A stretch of 19,124 bases of DNA. Source: Thermodesulfobacteriaceae bacterium (GTDB taxonomy: Bacteria; Desulfobacterota; Thermodesulfobacteria; Thermodesulfobacteriales; Thermodesulfobacteriaceae). Below the pieces are notes generated by a model that was not told the origin of the DNA, ran no database searches, and saw nothing but the letters and a program-made list of their open reading frames with translations. A program made the translations under genes and the position numbers. The DNA lies in the NCBI GenBank assembly GCA_015494725.1, contig WGAR01000183.1:1-19124 (forward strand), in the 5' to 3' direction. This document shows, piece after piece, positions 1 through 8,827 of the stretch; position 1 is the first letter of the stretch; every line of letters starts with the position of its first letter.

Positions 1-2748
1 GGAGAGCTGATACCCCAGAAGTAAATGCCCCAGAAAGGCCCCCACGACCCCGAAGGGGATGGCCAGCATGATGATGAGGGGCTGAGAGAAGGATCGCAGG
101 GGAATGGCGATGAGGGTATAGATGGCCACCAGGGCCAGGAGGAACCCCTTCCTCAGTTCGCGCATGGTCTGGGCCTCCTCACGCCCCTCTCCCTCAAAGG
201 AATAGGTGAGCCCGGGGTATCTGCGGACCAGCTCCGGAAGGACACGGTTCCGGAGCCAGCGACGAACCTCGCTCCCGGTGATCTCCCGCTCGTTCACCTC
301 GGCCTGAACATAGATAACCCGTTTGCGATTGAGTCGCTCGAGCTTCACATACCCCGGAGCGAAATAGGGCTGAGCCACGTCCAGGAGGGGAATCTCGCGT
401 CCATCGGGAAGGTGGAGTCTTATCTTCTTCAGGACCTCCAGATCCTCGCGATCCCTCCGGGGATAACGCACCAGGACCGAGATTTCGTCCTCCCCCCGCT
501 GAAAGCGAAGGGCCTCGGCCCCGTAGAAGACGGATCTCACCGTACGGGCCACATCCTCCAGGGTGATCCCCAGGTTCCGGGCCCCGGGTTTCAGCCGAAA
601 ACGGAGCTCCTCCTTGCCTTCCACCAGACTATCCTGGACGTCATAGACCCCGCGCAGGCGGGAGAGCCGCCTTTTGAGTTCCCTTACCGCCAGAAGAAGG
701 GTCTTTTCCTCCGGATGGGAAAGGGCCACGGAGACGGGTTTTCCCATGGAGAAGAATTCCCCGGTGAAGGTCAGGCTATCGGCTTCGGGGACGAAACCCA
801 CGGCCCGTCGCCAGGCCGCCACCAGGGTGCGGGTGCTTATACCCGGACGTTTTTCCGCATCCACCAGCCGGATCTCTATGCCGGCGATGTGACTCCCCAT
901 CTCCGGGGGACCTCCGTGGGGGCCGGAGATGGTGGCTCCGGCGGAAATAACCCGATAAACCAGAAGAGGCCGGCCGGACCTCTTTTCCGCCTCTCGCACC
1001 ACCCGCACCCCGGCGGCCTCGATCCTTCGGGCCACCTTGAGCGTCTCCTCAAGCGGGGTCCCCGCCGGCATACGCAACACGCAATAAAGACGATTTCCCT
1101 CCACCCGGGGGAAGAAGGTAAAACGCAGCCTTCCGGAAAGCCACAGGGAAAAGACCATTACCAGAAGGGCCAAAAGAAGCGAGACCGTGAGATAACGCCA
1201 GGAAAGGGCCAGAGAAAGAAACCGCCGGTAGGGTCCATCCACGAACCTCCTCAGGGCTCCGGCCAGAAGGGGTTCTCCGGGCGGAAGGTTGGCCCCCCGG
1301 AGATGGGCCGGGAGGATGAAAAGGGCCTCCAGCAGGGAACCGCCCAAGACTAGGATGACCACCACCGGTATGACCCGGATGAATTTTCCCATGGCTCCGG
1401 TACCGTAGAGAAGGGGCCAGAAAGCGGCCATGGTGGTGAGCACGGAGAAGATCACCGGGCCGGCTACCTCCAGGGTTCCCTCCACCGAGGCCTGGGAGCG
1501 GGAGGCCCCGGATTCCCTGTGCCGAAAGATGTTTTCCCCGATCACAATGGCGTCATCCACCACCATGCCCAGGACCAGGATGAAGGCAAAGAGGGAAATC
1601 ATATTGAGGGAAACCCCGAAGTAGGGCATCAGGCTCAACCCGAAGGCGAAGGCGGTGGGGATACCCCAGATCACCCAGAAGGAGAGATTGAGATGCAGGA
1701 ACAGGGTCAGCAAGACCGTGACCAGGAGCATACCGAAGGCCATGTTCTTAAGCAGGAGCCTGATCCTGGCCCTAAGGATCTCCGTGCGATCCCGCATGAT
1801 CTCCAGATGAAGGGACGGAGGAAGGAGACTCCGGATCTCCGCCAGATGGTTTTTTACCTCCCGGGCCACGGTAAGGGCGTTCTGGCGCCCCACCCGGAAG
1901 ACCTCGATCACGGTGGCGGGTTTTCCGTTGTAGTAAATCGCATAGTCCAGGCTATCCCTTAACTCCTCCCGCACCCGGGCTATGTCCCTCAGACGGATGC
2001 TTCCCCCTTTGGGGCCGGCTATGAGGATCAGATCGCCGTACTCATCGGCGAAGTAGCGCTTGCCCCGGGTCCTTACCAGATATTCCTGATGGGGGTTCTT
2101 GATCCGGCCGGCCGGAAGATCCAGGGATTCCCGGGCGATCCTCCGGGCGATTTCCTGAAGACTCAGACCGTAGCGACGCAGATTCTCCTCCGGAACCTCG
2201 ATGTGGATCTCCCGGGGAAAGAGCCCGAAATATTCCACCTCGGTGATCTCCGGAAGATCGAGCAGGGCGTCCTTCACCCTCTCGGCCCAGTATTTGAGGG
2301 TCTCGCGGTCCGTGTCCCCGTAGAGGGCCAGGGTCAGGACCTCGGTGCGCAGGACCACCTTCTTGACGATGGGCCTTTCGGCCTCCCGGGGCAGGGTGGT
2401 AAGGCTATCTACCTGGGTCTTCACCTCATCGAGCAGCTCCTGAACGTTGCGCCCCCGGAGCACCTCCACGATGACCCTGCCCTCCCCTTCCCGGGCCACG
2501 GAGAGGATACGTTTGATGCCCGAAAGACCGGCGATCTTCTCCTCGATGGGCTTGATCACCGAGTCCTCGATCTCCCGGGGGGAGGCCCCCCGATACTCCA
2601 CCTGGACCACAATCTGGTCCTCGGCCACCTCGGGAATGATCTCCGTCTTGATGGTGTAGAGGGTGAGGAGCCCGGAGACCAGGACAAAGATCATGAGGAG
2701 ATTGGCGGCGACGTGATTTTCCACAAACCAGGAGACAAGCCCTCTCAT
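1..2748 (-). CDS. RND-family efflux transporter permease (AcrB-like), C-terminus cut by window edge
   Basis: This is the inner-membrane pump of a tripartite efflux system, exporting drugs or other solutes with proton-motive force. My reverse-strand translation from ATG at 2748 gives 916 uninterrupted residues to the window edge. Family members are usually 1020-1050 residues, so the last membrane helices are missing. The start MRGLVSWFVENHVAANLLM leads into TM1 at about residues 10-28, followed by a large periplasmic porter domain. The TM4 motif GMVVDDAIVIGEN carries the paired aspartates D398/D399, equivalent to AcrB D407/D408 of the proton relay. A second periplasmic domain and a helix block starting near residue 860 follow. 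The partner lysine expected in TM10 lies just beyond the edge, so an intact relay cannot be confirmed. The start overlaps the adaptor stop by ATGA (2745-2748), so the two are probably translationally coupled. The substrate cannot be inferred from sequence. Confidence 0.95.
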   Translation of the reverse strand, partial: MRGLVSWFVENHVAANLLMIFVLVSGLLTLYTIKTEIIPEVAEDQIVVQVEYRGASPREIEDSVIKPIEEKIAGLSGIKRILSVAREGEGRVIVEVLRGRNVQELLDEVKTQVDSLTTLPREAERPIVKKVVLRTEVLTLALYGDTDRETLKYWAERVKDALLDLPEITEVEYFGLFPREIHIEVPEENLRRYGLSLQEIARRIARESLDLPAGRIKNPHQEYLVRTRGKRYFADEYGDLILIAGPKGGSIRLRDIARVREELRDSLDYAIYYNGKPATVIEVFRVGRQNALTVAREVKNHLAEIRSLLPPSLHLEIMRDRTEILRARIRLLLKNMAFGMLLVTVLLTLFLHLNLSFWVIWGIPTAFAFGLSLMPYFGVSLNMISLFAFILVLGMVVDDAIVIGENIFRHRESGASRSQASVEGTLEVAGPVIFSVLTTMAAFWPLLYGTGAMGKFIRVIPVVVILVLGGSLLEALFILPAHLRGANLPPGEPLLAGALRRFVDGPYRRFLSLALSWRYLTVSLLLALLVMVFSLWLSGRLRFTFFPRVEGNRLYCVLRMPAGTPLEETLKVARRIEAAGVRVVREAEKRSGRPLLVYRVISAGATISGPHGGPPEMGSHIAGIEIRLVDAEKRPGISTRTLVAAWRRAVGFVPEADSLTFTGEFFSMGKPVSVALSHPEEKTLLLAVRELKRRLSRLRGVYDVQDSLVEGKEELRFRLKPGARNLGITLEDVARTVRSVFYGAEALRFQRGEDEISVLVRYPRRDREDLEVLKKIRLHLPDGREIPLLDVAQPYFAPGYVKLERLNRKRVIYVQAEVNEREITGSEVRRWLRNRVLPELVRRYPGLTYSFEGEGREEAQTMRELRKGFLLALVAIYTLIAIPLRSFSQPLIIMLAIPFGVVGAFLGHLLLGYQLS

Positions 2749-3908
2749 GGTCTCTCCCGCACCAGCATTCCGGGAAGGGCCCCGGGAAGACGCTGCGCCA
2801 CCACCTTCTCGCCGGCGGAAAGCCCTTCGCTGATTACCACCCGCTTCTCGTCCTGAAAAAGGACCCTGACCGGGCGCTTCACCAGTTTTCCCGACCTATC
2901 CACCACCCAGACGAAGGTCTGTCCCAGCACCCGGACCAGGGCCTCCGGAGGGATCTCGAAGGTCCGGGGATATTTCTTCCCGTAAATCCTTATCCGGACG
3001 AAAACCCCGGGCAAAAGCTCCGGGGAGCCGGGATCCGGCTGTACGCGCAGATAGAGGGGAAGGAGCCGGGTCTTTTCCTCCACCTCTCCCCCCACCCGGA
3101 GGACCCGGCCGTGGTAACGAAACACCTCCGAGCCCGCCTCCCAGAGGACCTCCACCGGAGACCCCGGAGTCCCCGCCGGGGCGTTGAGACCGGGGACGGT
3201 AAGGTAGGGCAGAAAATAGTCGGCCACCGGGGCATAGACCTCCAGTCCGGCCAGGGGATAGAGCACCGCCAGGACCCTTCCCGGGGAGGCGTAATCTCCT
3301 TTTTCCACCCGCACCTCCAGAACGCGGGCGGCGAAGGGGGCCCGGATGCGGGTACGGGCGAGATCGGCCCGGGCCTTTTCCATCTCCTCCCGGGCGGCGG
3401 CGACCTCGGCCCGGGCCGCAGCCAGTTCCGGTTTCTTGGCCACCAGCGGCGGAGGCGGCACCCCGGGATGAAGGACCCTCCACTCCGCCACCGACTGCCG
3501 GGCCTGGGCGGAGAGTTCGGCCAGGGTGCGTTCGGCCTCGCGCAATCGGGCCCGGGCCCGGGAAAGGGCCGCCCGATAATCCGTGGGATCAATACGCACC
3601 AGGAGTTCCCCCTTCCGAACCCTGACCCCGGGCCAAAGCCGCGGAGAAACCCAGATCACCTTCCCGGCCACCTCCGAGGCCAGTTCCAGACGCCGCGGAG
3701 CCACCACCGTCCCGGTGGTCTCCACCCGATAGACAAAGGGGCGGGGGGTCACCCGAAGGGTCTTTACCACCAGCACCGGGCGTTTCTTCTCCCTGGCCGG
3801 GGGGCGGGGACGGGAGAGGATGAGATGCCGGGCCATAAGAAACCCCGCACTCAATACCAGGAGAGAGAGCACCACCTCCAGCCAGCGCCTCGAAACTCCG
3901 GATCTCAT
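2745..3908 (-). CDS. Efflux RND transporter periplasmic adaptor subunit (AcrA/HlyD family)
   Basis: This 387-residue membrane fusion protein bridges the RND pump and the outer-membrane channel. One hydrophobic anchor spans about residues 10-28. It has no lipobox, so it is probably held by an uncleaved N-terminal helix rather than a lipid. The split lipoyl domain is visible: the first half at about 62-110 (GKVIWVSPRLWPGVRVRKGE region) and the second at about 185-220 (TRIRAPFAARVLEVRVEKGD). Between them is an Ala/Arg/Glu-rich coiled-coil hairpin at about 111-187, with a proline-rich turn near 149-155. Beta-barrel and membrane-proximal domains follow. The hairpin is short compared with AcrA, typical of the simpler adaptors in this group. 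The gene sits between the channel and pump genes, with 4-nt ATGA overlaps on both sides, which strongly supports a single tripartite system. Confidence 0.95.
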   Translation of the reverse strand: MRSGVSRRWLEVVLSLLVLSAGFLMARHLILSRPRPPAREKKRPVLVVKTLRVTPRPFVYRVETTGTVVAPRRLELASEVAGKVIWVSPRLWPGVRVRKGELLVRIDPTDYRAALSRARARLREAERTLAELSAQARQSVAEWRVLHPGVPPPPLVAKKPELAAARAEVAAAREEMEKARADLARTRIRAPFAARVLEVRVEKGDYASPGRVLAVLYPLAGLEVYAPVADYFLPYLTVPGLNAPAGTPGSPVEVLWEAGSEVFRYHGRVLRVGGEVEEKTRLLPLYLRVQPDPGSPELLPGVFVRIRIYGKKYPRTFEIPPEALVRVLGQTFVWVVDRSGKLVKRPVRVLFQDEKRVVISEGLSAGEKVVAQRLPGALPGMLVRERP

Positions 3909-5305
3909 GTCCCCTCCTTTTCCGGAAACCCGAAATCCCCTCCCAGGGCCTTGAAGAGAAAGACCCGATTGAGAAGGAGATCCTTCCGGGCCTCAAGGAG
4001 CTTCCTTTGGGTTTCGAAAAGGGTCATCTCCTCGGCCAGGACCCGGGGAAGATCCAGGAGCCCGGCCCGAAAGCGTTCCCGGGCGAAGACGACCCGCCGT
4101 TTCTGATCCGCGTATTCCCTGCGGGTCTCCCGGAGGATCCCCCGCAGCCTTTCCTCGGAGAGAAGGGCGAATTCCACTTCCTTGAAGGCGGTAAGCACGG
4201 TCTTGAGGTATTCCTCCCGGGCCTCCCTGAGGGCCTCGCGGGCGGCCCTTTCCTCGGCCCCGAGCCTTCCGGCGTTAAAGAGGGGCTGGGTGAGTCCGAA
4301 GGTAAGGGTCCAGATCCGGTTTCGCTTCTGTAAAAGGTCCTTGAGGGCATTGGAGACCCGCCCCTCCTCGGCGGTAAGGAGCAGGCGGGGGAAACGGGCG
4401 GCCCGGGCTATCTTCACCTTCTCGGCCGCGGCTTTCAGCCGGGCCTCGGCGGCCCGGATATCCGGCCTCCGGCGGAGTAACCGGGAGGGAAGCCCCGGAG
4501 GAGGCAGCGGAAGGTCCAGAGCACATACCCTGCGGGCCTCCCGCAGACGGAGGTTCCCGGAGGGATAAACCCCGGAAAGGAGCTGAAGTTTTTGAAGACT
4601 CTCCTCCAGTGATCGTTGGAGGGCCAGATCCTGAGCCCTCAAGGCCGCCACCCGCGCCTGCTCCTCCATCAGGGCGGAGGCGGAAAGGAGCCCCTCGGCC
4701 AGACGTTTCCGGAGCAGCCGCAGACGGGTCTCCGCGGTGCGGATCTCCCGGGAAAGAAGATCCAGCTCACACAGGGTGAATCCGGCCCGGAGATATTCCG
4801 AAACCGTCTCCGCCACCAGGCTCTGGGCCAGGGCCAGGCGGGTGTTCTCCGCGGAAAGCATCTCGAAATAGGCGGCCTTTTCACCGGAGGAGAGTTTCCG
4901 CCAGAGATCCACCTCGTAGGAGACCTGCGCCTGGGTGCGGAATTCGCCGAAGATAAAGTTAAATTCCGGGGCCTCCACCAGGGTATTGCGGGTGCGTCTT
5001 CCGGAAAAAGCGAGGTTGACCTCGGGAAACCTGCGGGCCCGGGCCACCCGCAGACGGGCCGCCAGTTCCGCCAGGCGAAAACGGGCCCGGCGCAGGTCGT
5101 GGTTGCGGGCAAGGACCTCTCTCACCACTCCATCCAGTTCCGGGGAACCGAAAAGGGTCCACCATCTTTCCGGAGGGGAGGGAAGGGTGTAGTTTCCCCG
5201 ATCCTGAGCAAATCTTTTCGGCAGGGACACCTCCGGGACGCCCTCCACCCGGGGACCGCAGGCGGAAAGAGCCAGAAGGAGTACCAGGATAAAGACCGGT
5301 CTCAT
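3905..5305 (-). CDS. Outer-membrane efflux channel lipoprotein (NodT/TolC family)
   Basis: The 466-residue product is the outer-membrane exit duct of the tripartite pump. The N-terminus is a lipoprotein signal: hydrophobic residues 4-13, then the lipobox LSAC with Cys16 as the predicted lipidated residue. Two TolC-type OEP repeats follow. Recognisable family landmarks are SYEVDLW at about 129-135 in the first repeat and RRRPDIRAAEARL at about 278-290 opening the second. Both are characteristic of NodT/OprM-like channels. The long amphipathic helices are rich in Arg, Glu, Leu and Ala. The start overlaps the tetR stop (ATGA, 5302-5305) and the end overlaps the adaptor start (3905-3908). The order regulator-channel-adaptor-pump differs from the more common adaptor-pump-channel order but is well known for NodT-type operons. 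Confidence 0.95.
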   Translation of the reverse strand: MRPVFILVLLLALSACGPRVEGVPEVSLPKRFAQDRGNYTLPSPPERWWTLFGSPELDGVVREVLARNHDLRRARFRLAELAARLRVARARRFPEVNLAFSGRRTRNTLVEAPEFNFIFGEFRTQAQVSYEVDLWRKLSSGEKAAYFEMLSAENTRLALAQSLVAETVSEYLRAGFTLCELDLLSREIRTAETRLRLLRKRLAEGLLSASALMEEQARVAALRAQDLALQRSLEESLQKLQLLSGVYPSGNLRLREARRVCALDLPLPPPGLPSRLLRRRPDIRAAEARLKAAAEKVKIARAARFPRLLLTAEEGRVSNALKDLLQKRNRIWTLTFGLTQPLFNAGRLGAEERAAREALREAREEYLKTVLTAFKEVEFALLSEERLRGILRETRREYADQKRRVVFARERFRAGLLDLPRVLAEEMTLFETQRKLLEARKDLLLNRVFLFKALGGDFGFPEKEGT

Positions 5306-5916
5306 CCCGTAAGTCCCTTAAGCCCGCGCAGGGCGAAGTCCTTTACGTGGCGAAGGAGTTCGTCCTCCGGAGGGGATTCCCCCAGGAAGTTCTGGATCAT
5401 CGGCCGGGCCAGATGGAAATAGAGGGTCTGGCCCAGGAGGCTGAAGACCGTGAGGCGAACCCTTCGTTCGGGCACCCCCGGGGGCAAACGATCCTGCAGG
5501 GATTCCCGGATGGTTTCCAGGAGGGGTCTCAGGCCCCGGGAGAGCATGATCTCCAGGGCCTCGGTGGGCTGGGCCAGTTCCTGGGCCAGGAGACGCCGAT
5601 GACGCCAGCTCTCCCTTTCGGTAAAGGGGCTCTGGAAGAAGGCCCGGAACAGGGCCTCCACCACCCCTTCCGGCCCGGAAGGGGAGCGATGAAGGTTACG
5701 TACAAATTCCTCCCGGATCCTCAGGGCCCGGGGGACCCAGCGCTCCTCTATTACCGCAAGGTAGAGATTCCTCTTGCCGCCGAAGTGATAGTTGACCGCC
5801 GCCAGATTACAGCCCGCCCGGGAGGTGATCTCCCTCACCCGGGTCTCGGTATAACCCCGCCGGGCGAAAAGGTCCTCGGCCACCGTAAGCAACCTCTGCC
5901 GGAGATCCCTCTCCAT
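5302..5916 (-). CDS. TetR/AcrR-family transcriptional regulator of the efflux operon
   Basis: This is a 204-residue one-component repressor. The N-terminal TetR domain covers about residues 4-55, with the helix-turn-helix ending in the signature VNYHFGGKRNLY (41-52). The rest is a helical ligand-binding and dimerisation domain. Its late GQTLYFHLARP stretch resembles the CecR/YbiH-type C-terminal domain, but I hold that sub-assignment loosely. I start at ATG 5916 (MERDLRQRLL), because the TetR domain begins at once there. A longer in-frame start at 6015 would place coding sequence over the palindromes and add 33 residues unlike the family. It is the first gene of the efflux operon and is coupled to the channel gene by ATGA. 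The 14-bp palindrome 14 bp upstream of its start implies autorepression, and therefore control of the whole pump operon. Confidence 0.93.
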   Translation of the reverse strand: MERDLRQRLLTVAEDLFARRGYTETRVREITSRAGCNLAAVNYHFGGKRNLYLAVIEERWVPRALRIREEFVRNLHRSPSGPEGVVEALFRAFFQSPFTERESWRHRRLLAQELAQPTEALEIMLSRGLRPLLETIRESLQDRLPPGVPERRVRLTVFSLLGQTLYFHLARPMIQNFLGESPPEDELLRHVKDFALRGLKGLTG

Positions 5917-5930
5917 GGGTCTAGAGCTAC

Positions 5931-5944
5931 CAAACAATTGTTTG
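5931..5944. promoter_or_regulatory. Perfect 14-bp palindrome, probable TetR-family operator
   Basis: The sequence caaacaattgtttg equals its own reverse complement over all 14 bases. It lies 14 bp upstream of the tetR start, in the divergent tetR/rpsB interval. TetR repressors bind as dimers to palindromes next to their own gene, so this is a probable autoregulatory operator. Binding has not been shown. Confidence 0.7.
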
Positions 5945-5946
5945 AA

Positions 5947-5965
5947 ACGCAAGTTTGACTTGCGT
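5947..5965. promoter_or_regulatory. Second inverted repeat (8-bp arms, 3-bp spacer) beside the first
   Basis: acgcaagt-ttg-acttgcgt is an exact inverted repeat of 19 bp, starting 2 bp after the first palindrome. The two share the direct repeat GTTTGA (5940-5945 and 5953-5958). The repeat also contains TTGACT (5955-5960), which could be the -35 element of a plus-strand promoter for rpsB. It may be a second binding site for the same TetR protein or a site for another dimeric regulator. The two palindrome sequences are not identical, so shared recognition is uncertain. Confidence 0.6.
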
Positions 5966-5983
5966 AAAGGGAATTTGGATGGT
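5955..5983 (+). promoter_or_regulatory. Candidate rpsB operon promoter (weak -10)
   Basis: TTGACT at 5955-5960 matches the sigma70 -35 consensus in five of six positions. The best 17-bp-spaced -10 is GATGGT (5978-5983), which matches TATAAT at only three positions. Some promoter must lie in this interval, because rpsB is divergent from tetR and nothing upstream reads in its direction. This exact assignment is tentative. If right, the -35 lies inside the second inverted repeat. Confidence 0.3.
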
Positions 5984-6095
5984 AAAAAGCGGCCAAAAAC
6001 ACACGCCCGGTACACGGGTTCTCCGGGGTGTCCGGCCTTCAGGGCCGGATGGGAGGGCCCGGGGCGGAGGAAAAACCCGAAAAAAGGAGGTTCTC
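5984..6095 (+). promoter_or_regulatory. rpsB leader with GC-rich hairpin and strong ribosome binding site
   Basis: The leader between the control region and rpsB contains an exact 7-bp stem, tccggcc (6031-6037) and ggccgga (6043-6049), with a 5-nt loop. No T-run follows, so it is not an intrinsic terminator. A consensus AGGAGG at 6085-6090 lies five bases before the ATG. Many bacteria autoregulate rpsB-tsf through a structured S2-binding leader. This hairpin could serve that role, but I could not match it to a known S2 leader model. Confidence 0.4.
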
Positions 6096-6941
<846 letters not shown>

Positions 6942-6955
6942 AAAGGAGGACGAAG

Positions 6956-7555
6956 ATGGCGGAAATAACCATGGACATGATCAAAGAATTGCGGGCACGC
7001 ACCGCCGCGGGGTTTATGGATTGCAAAAAGGCCCTGGAAGAGGCCGGTGGGGATATGGAAAAGGCCGTGGATATCCTGCGCAAGAAGGGCCTGGCCATTG
7101 CGGCCAAAAGGGCGGCCAAGGCCACCAGCGAGGGGGTGGTGGCGGCCTACATTCATGCCAACCAGAAGATAGGGGTCCTGGTGGAGGTAAACTGCGAGAC
7201 CGATTTCGTGGCCCGCACCGACGAGTTCAAGGAGTTCGCTCATAATATCGCCATGCAGATCGCGGCCACCAGTCCCCTGGCGGTAAGACGCGAGGACATC
7301 CCGCCCGAGGTCCTGGAAAGGGAAAGAAAGCTCTACGAGGAACAGGCCCGGGAGAGCGGGAAACCCGAAAACGTCATCGAAAAGATCGTCCAGGGCAAAC
7401 TGGAAAAGTTCTTCCAGGAGTCGGTGCTCCTGGAACAGCCCTACATCAAGAACCCGGACCTTACCATCCAGGATCTCCTGAACGAGCTCATCGCCAAGAC
7501 CGGGGAGAAGATTGTCATCCGGAGATTCGCCCGATTTCAGGTAGGTGAGGAATAA
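6956..7555 (+). CDS. tsf: Translation elongation factor Ts, short form
   Basis: EF-Ts is the nucleotide exchange factor that recycles EF-Tu-GDP. At 199 residues it is much shorter than E. coli EF-Ts (283) and close to the roughly 196-residue Thermus form. That form lacks one core subdomain and the coiled-coil module and works as a dimer. The N-terminal UBA-like domain (about 1-50) includes ELRARTAAGFMDCKKALEEA. The exchange motif TDFVARTDEF sits at about 82-91, with the invariant Asp-Phe pair that disrupts the EF-Tu magnesium site. A ribosome binding site AAGGAGG (6943-6949) overlaps the end of rpsB and fixes ATG 6956. The stop TAA abuts the pyrH start without a gap. The short form is a full-length family variant, not a truncation, because the conserved C-terminal GEKIVIRRFARFQVGE ending is present. 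Confidence 0.98.
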   Translation: MAEITMDMIKELRARTAAGFMDCKKALEEAGGDMEKAVDILRKKGLAIAAKRAAKATSEGVVAAYIHANQKIGVLVEVNCETDFVARTDEFKEFAHNIAMQIAATSPLAVRREDIPPEVLERERKLYEEQARESGKPENVIEKIVQGKLEKFFQESVLLEQPYIKNPDLTIQDLLNELIAKTGEKIVIRRFARFQVGEE

Positions 7556-8272
7556 GTGGAAGCGCACTATCGCCGGGTCCTGCTCAAGCTATCCGGGGAG
7601 GCCCTGGGAGGAGAGGAAGGAAGCGGTCTGGACCCGGATCGACTCCGGGCCCTGGCCCGGGAGCTGGCCGAGGCCCGGGCCCTGGGGGTGGAGCTGGCCC
7701 TGGTGGTGGGAGGGGGGAACATCCTGCGCGGAGCCTCGGCCCGGGAAATGGACCGGGTGCGGGCCGATTACATGGGCATGCTGGCCACCCTGATCAATGC
7801 CCTGGCCCTGGAGGACGCCCTGCGGCGGGTCGGGGTCCCGGTGCGGGTCCTTTCGGCCCTGCGGGTGGAGGGGGTGGGAGAGCCCTATCACCGGGAGAGG
7901 GCCCTGGAACATCTGGCTGCGGGTCGCATCCTGATCCTGGCCTGCGGCACCGGAAACCCCTTTTTCACCACCGACACCGCAGCCACCCTTCGGGCCCTGG
8001 AAATCGGGGCCCAGATCCTCTTCAAGGCCACCAAGGTGGATGGGGTCTATGACGACGATCCCCTGCGCAACCCCCGGGCCCGAAAATATGATTATCTTTC
8101 CTACGAAGAGGTTCTATCCCGGGGGCTTAAGGTCATGGACGCCACAGCCATCGCCCTGGCCCGGGAACACGGACTTCCGGTAAGGGTCTTCAATATGTTA
8201 AAATCCGGTCAGATAAAAAGGGCCCTTCAGGGAGAAAATATCGGTACGCTGGTGGGGGGTGAGAAAGCATGA
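7556..8272 (+). CDS. pyrH: Uridylate kinase (UMP kinase)
   Basis: PyrH phosphorylates UMP to UDP with ATP in pyrimidine nucleotide synthesis. It belongs to the amino-acid kinase family and works as a cytosolic hexamer, usually feedback-inhibited by UTP. The 238 residues match the normal length (E. coli 241). Visible motifs are KLSGEAL (11-17) for phosphate binding, VVGGGNILRG (50-59), DYMGMLATLINALALEDAL from residue 71, GTGNPFFTTDTAATLRA from residue 131 with Asp140, and FKATKVDGVYDDDP (156-169). The start is GTG at 7556, directly after the tsf TAA. The purine-rich aggtgagg just inside the tsf 3' end serves as ribosome binding site. The end overlaps frr by ATGA (8269-8272), implying translational coupling. 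Confidence 0.98.
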   Translation: MEAHYRRVLLKLSGEALGGEEGSGLDPDRLRALARELAEARALGVELALVVGGGNILRGASAREMDRVRADYMGMLATLINALALEDALRRVGVPVRVLSALRVEGVGEPYHRERALEHLAAGRILILACGTGNPFFTTDTAATLRALEIGAQILFKATKVDGVYDDDPLRNPRARKYDYLSYEEVLSRGLKVMDATAIALAREHGLPVRVFNMLKSGQIKRALQGENIGTLVGGEKA

Positions 8273-8823
8273 AAGAACTCTTCGATGACGGACGCCGACG
8301 GATGAAAAAGAGCCTGGAGACCTTCCGGGAGGAAATGGCCCGGGTACGCACCGGGCGGGCCTCGGTGAGTCTGCTCGAGGGCATCAAGGTGGACTATTAC
8401 GGCACCAGGTTGCCCCTTCCCCAGATGGCCACCATCACCGTACAGGAAGGGCGTTATCTCATCATCCAGCCCTGGGATGTCAACGCCATCAAGGCCATCG
8501 AAAAGGCCATCCAGGAATCCGATCTGGGCCTCACTCCCACCAGCGACGGCAAGATCATCCGTATTACCGTGCCCCCCCTTACCGAGGAACGCCGTAAGGA
8601 ACTGGTCAAGCTGGTGCGCAAAATGGCCGAAGAGGCCCGGGTGGCCATCCGCAATATCCGGCGCGAACTCATGGACGACCTCAAGAAGATGAAAAAGGAG
8701 GGGGAGATCTCCGAGGACGACTTCCGGCGCTATCAGGATCAGGTCCAGAAACTCACCGATGAATTCATCCAAGAGATCGAAAAGGTTCTGGAAGCCAAAG
8801 AAAAAGAAATCCTGACGGTCTAG
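8269..8823 (+). CDS. frr: Ribosome recycling factor
   Basis: RRF works with EF-G to split post-termination ribosomes. The 184 residues equal the family length (E. coli 185). The whole fold is present: the helical domain I begins with MKKSLETFREEMARVRTGRAS, and the beta domain II contains VDYYGTRLPLPQMATITVQE and LIIQPWD. The C-terminal helices carry TVPPLTEERRKELVK and RNIRRELMDDLKK. The ATG at 8269 overlaps the pyrH stop. The gene sits in the universally common tsf-pyrH-frr order, so identification is secure. Confidence 0.98.
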   Translation: MKELFDDGRRRMKKSLETFREEMARVRTGRASVSLLEGIKVDYYGTRLPLPQMATITVQEGRYLIIQPWDVNAIKAIEKAIQESDLGLTPTSDGKIIRITVPPLTEERRKELVKLVRKMAEEARVAIRNIRRELMDDLKKMKKEGEISEDDFRRYQDQVQKLTDEFIQEIEKVLEAKEKEILTV

Positions 8824-8827
8824 GCCG

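Noticed and set aside
25..1353. 442-codon plus-strand open frame opposite the RND pump gene
   Set aside because: The reverse strand encodes a clear RND transporter with its TM4 Asp pair. The forward frame is Gly/Pro/His/Gln-rich, has no recognisable domain, and is a by-product of GC-rich codon use.
2896..3592. Overlapping minus-strand open frames inside the adaptor gene
   Set aside because: They are out-of-frame Gly/Pro/Arg-rich shadows of the adaptor, which has full-length domain support.
5917..6015. 33-residue N-terminal extension of the TetR regulator from ATG 6015
   Set aside because: The TetR domain starts right after ATG 5916. The extension would translate through the operator-like palindromes and has no family similarity.
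5955..6095. 47-residue N-terminal extension of S2 from 5955
   Set aside because: S2 proteins begin at the MSHITMKQLLEAG position, and a consensus ribosome binding site sits just before ATG 6096.
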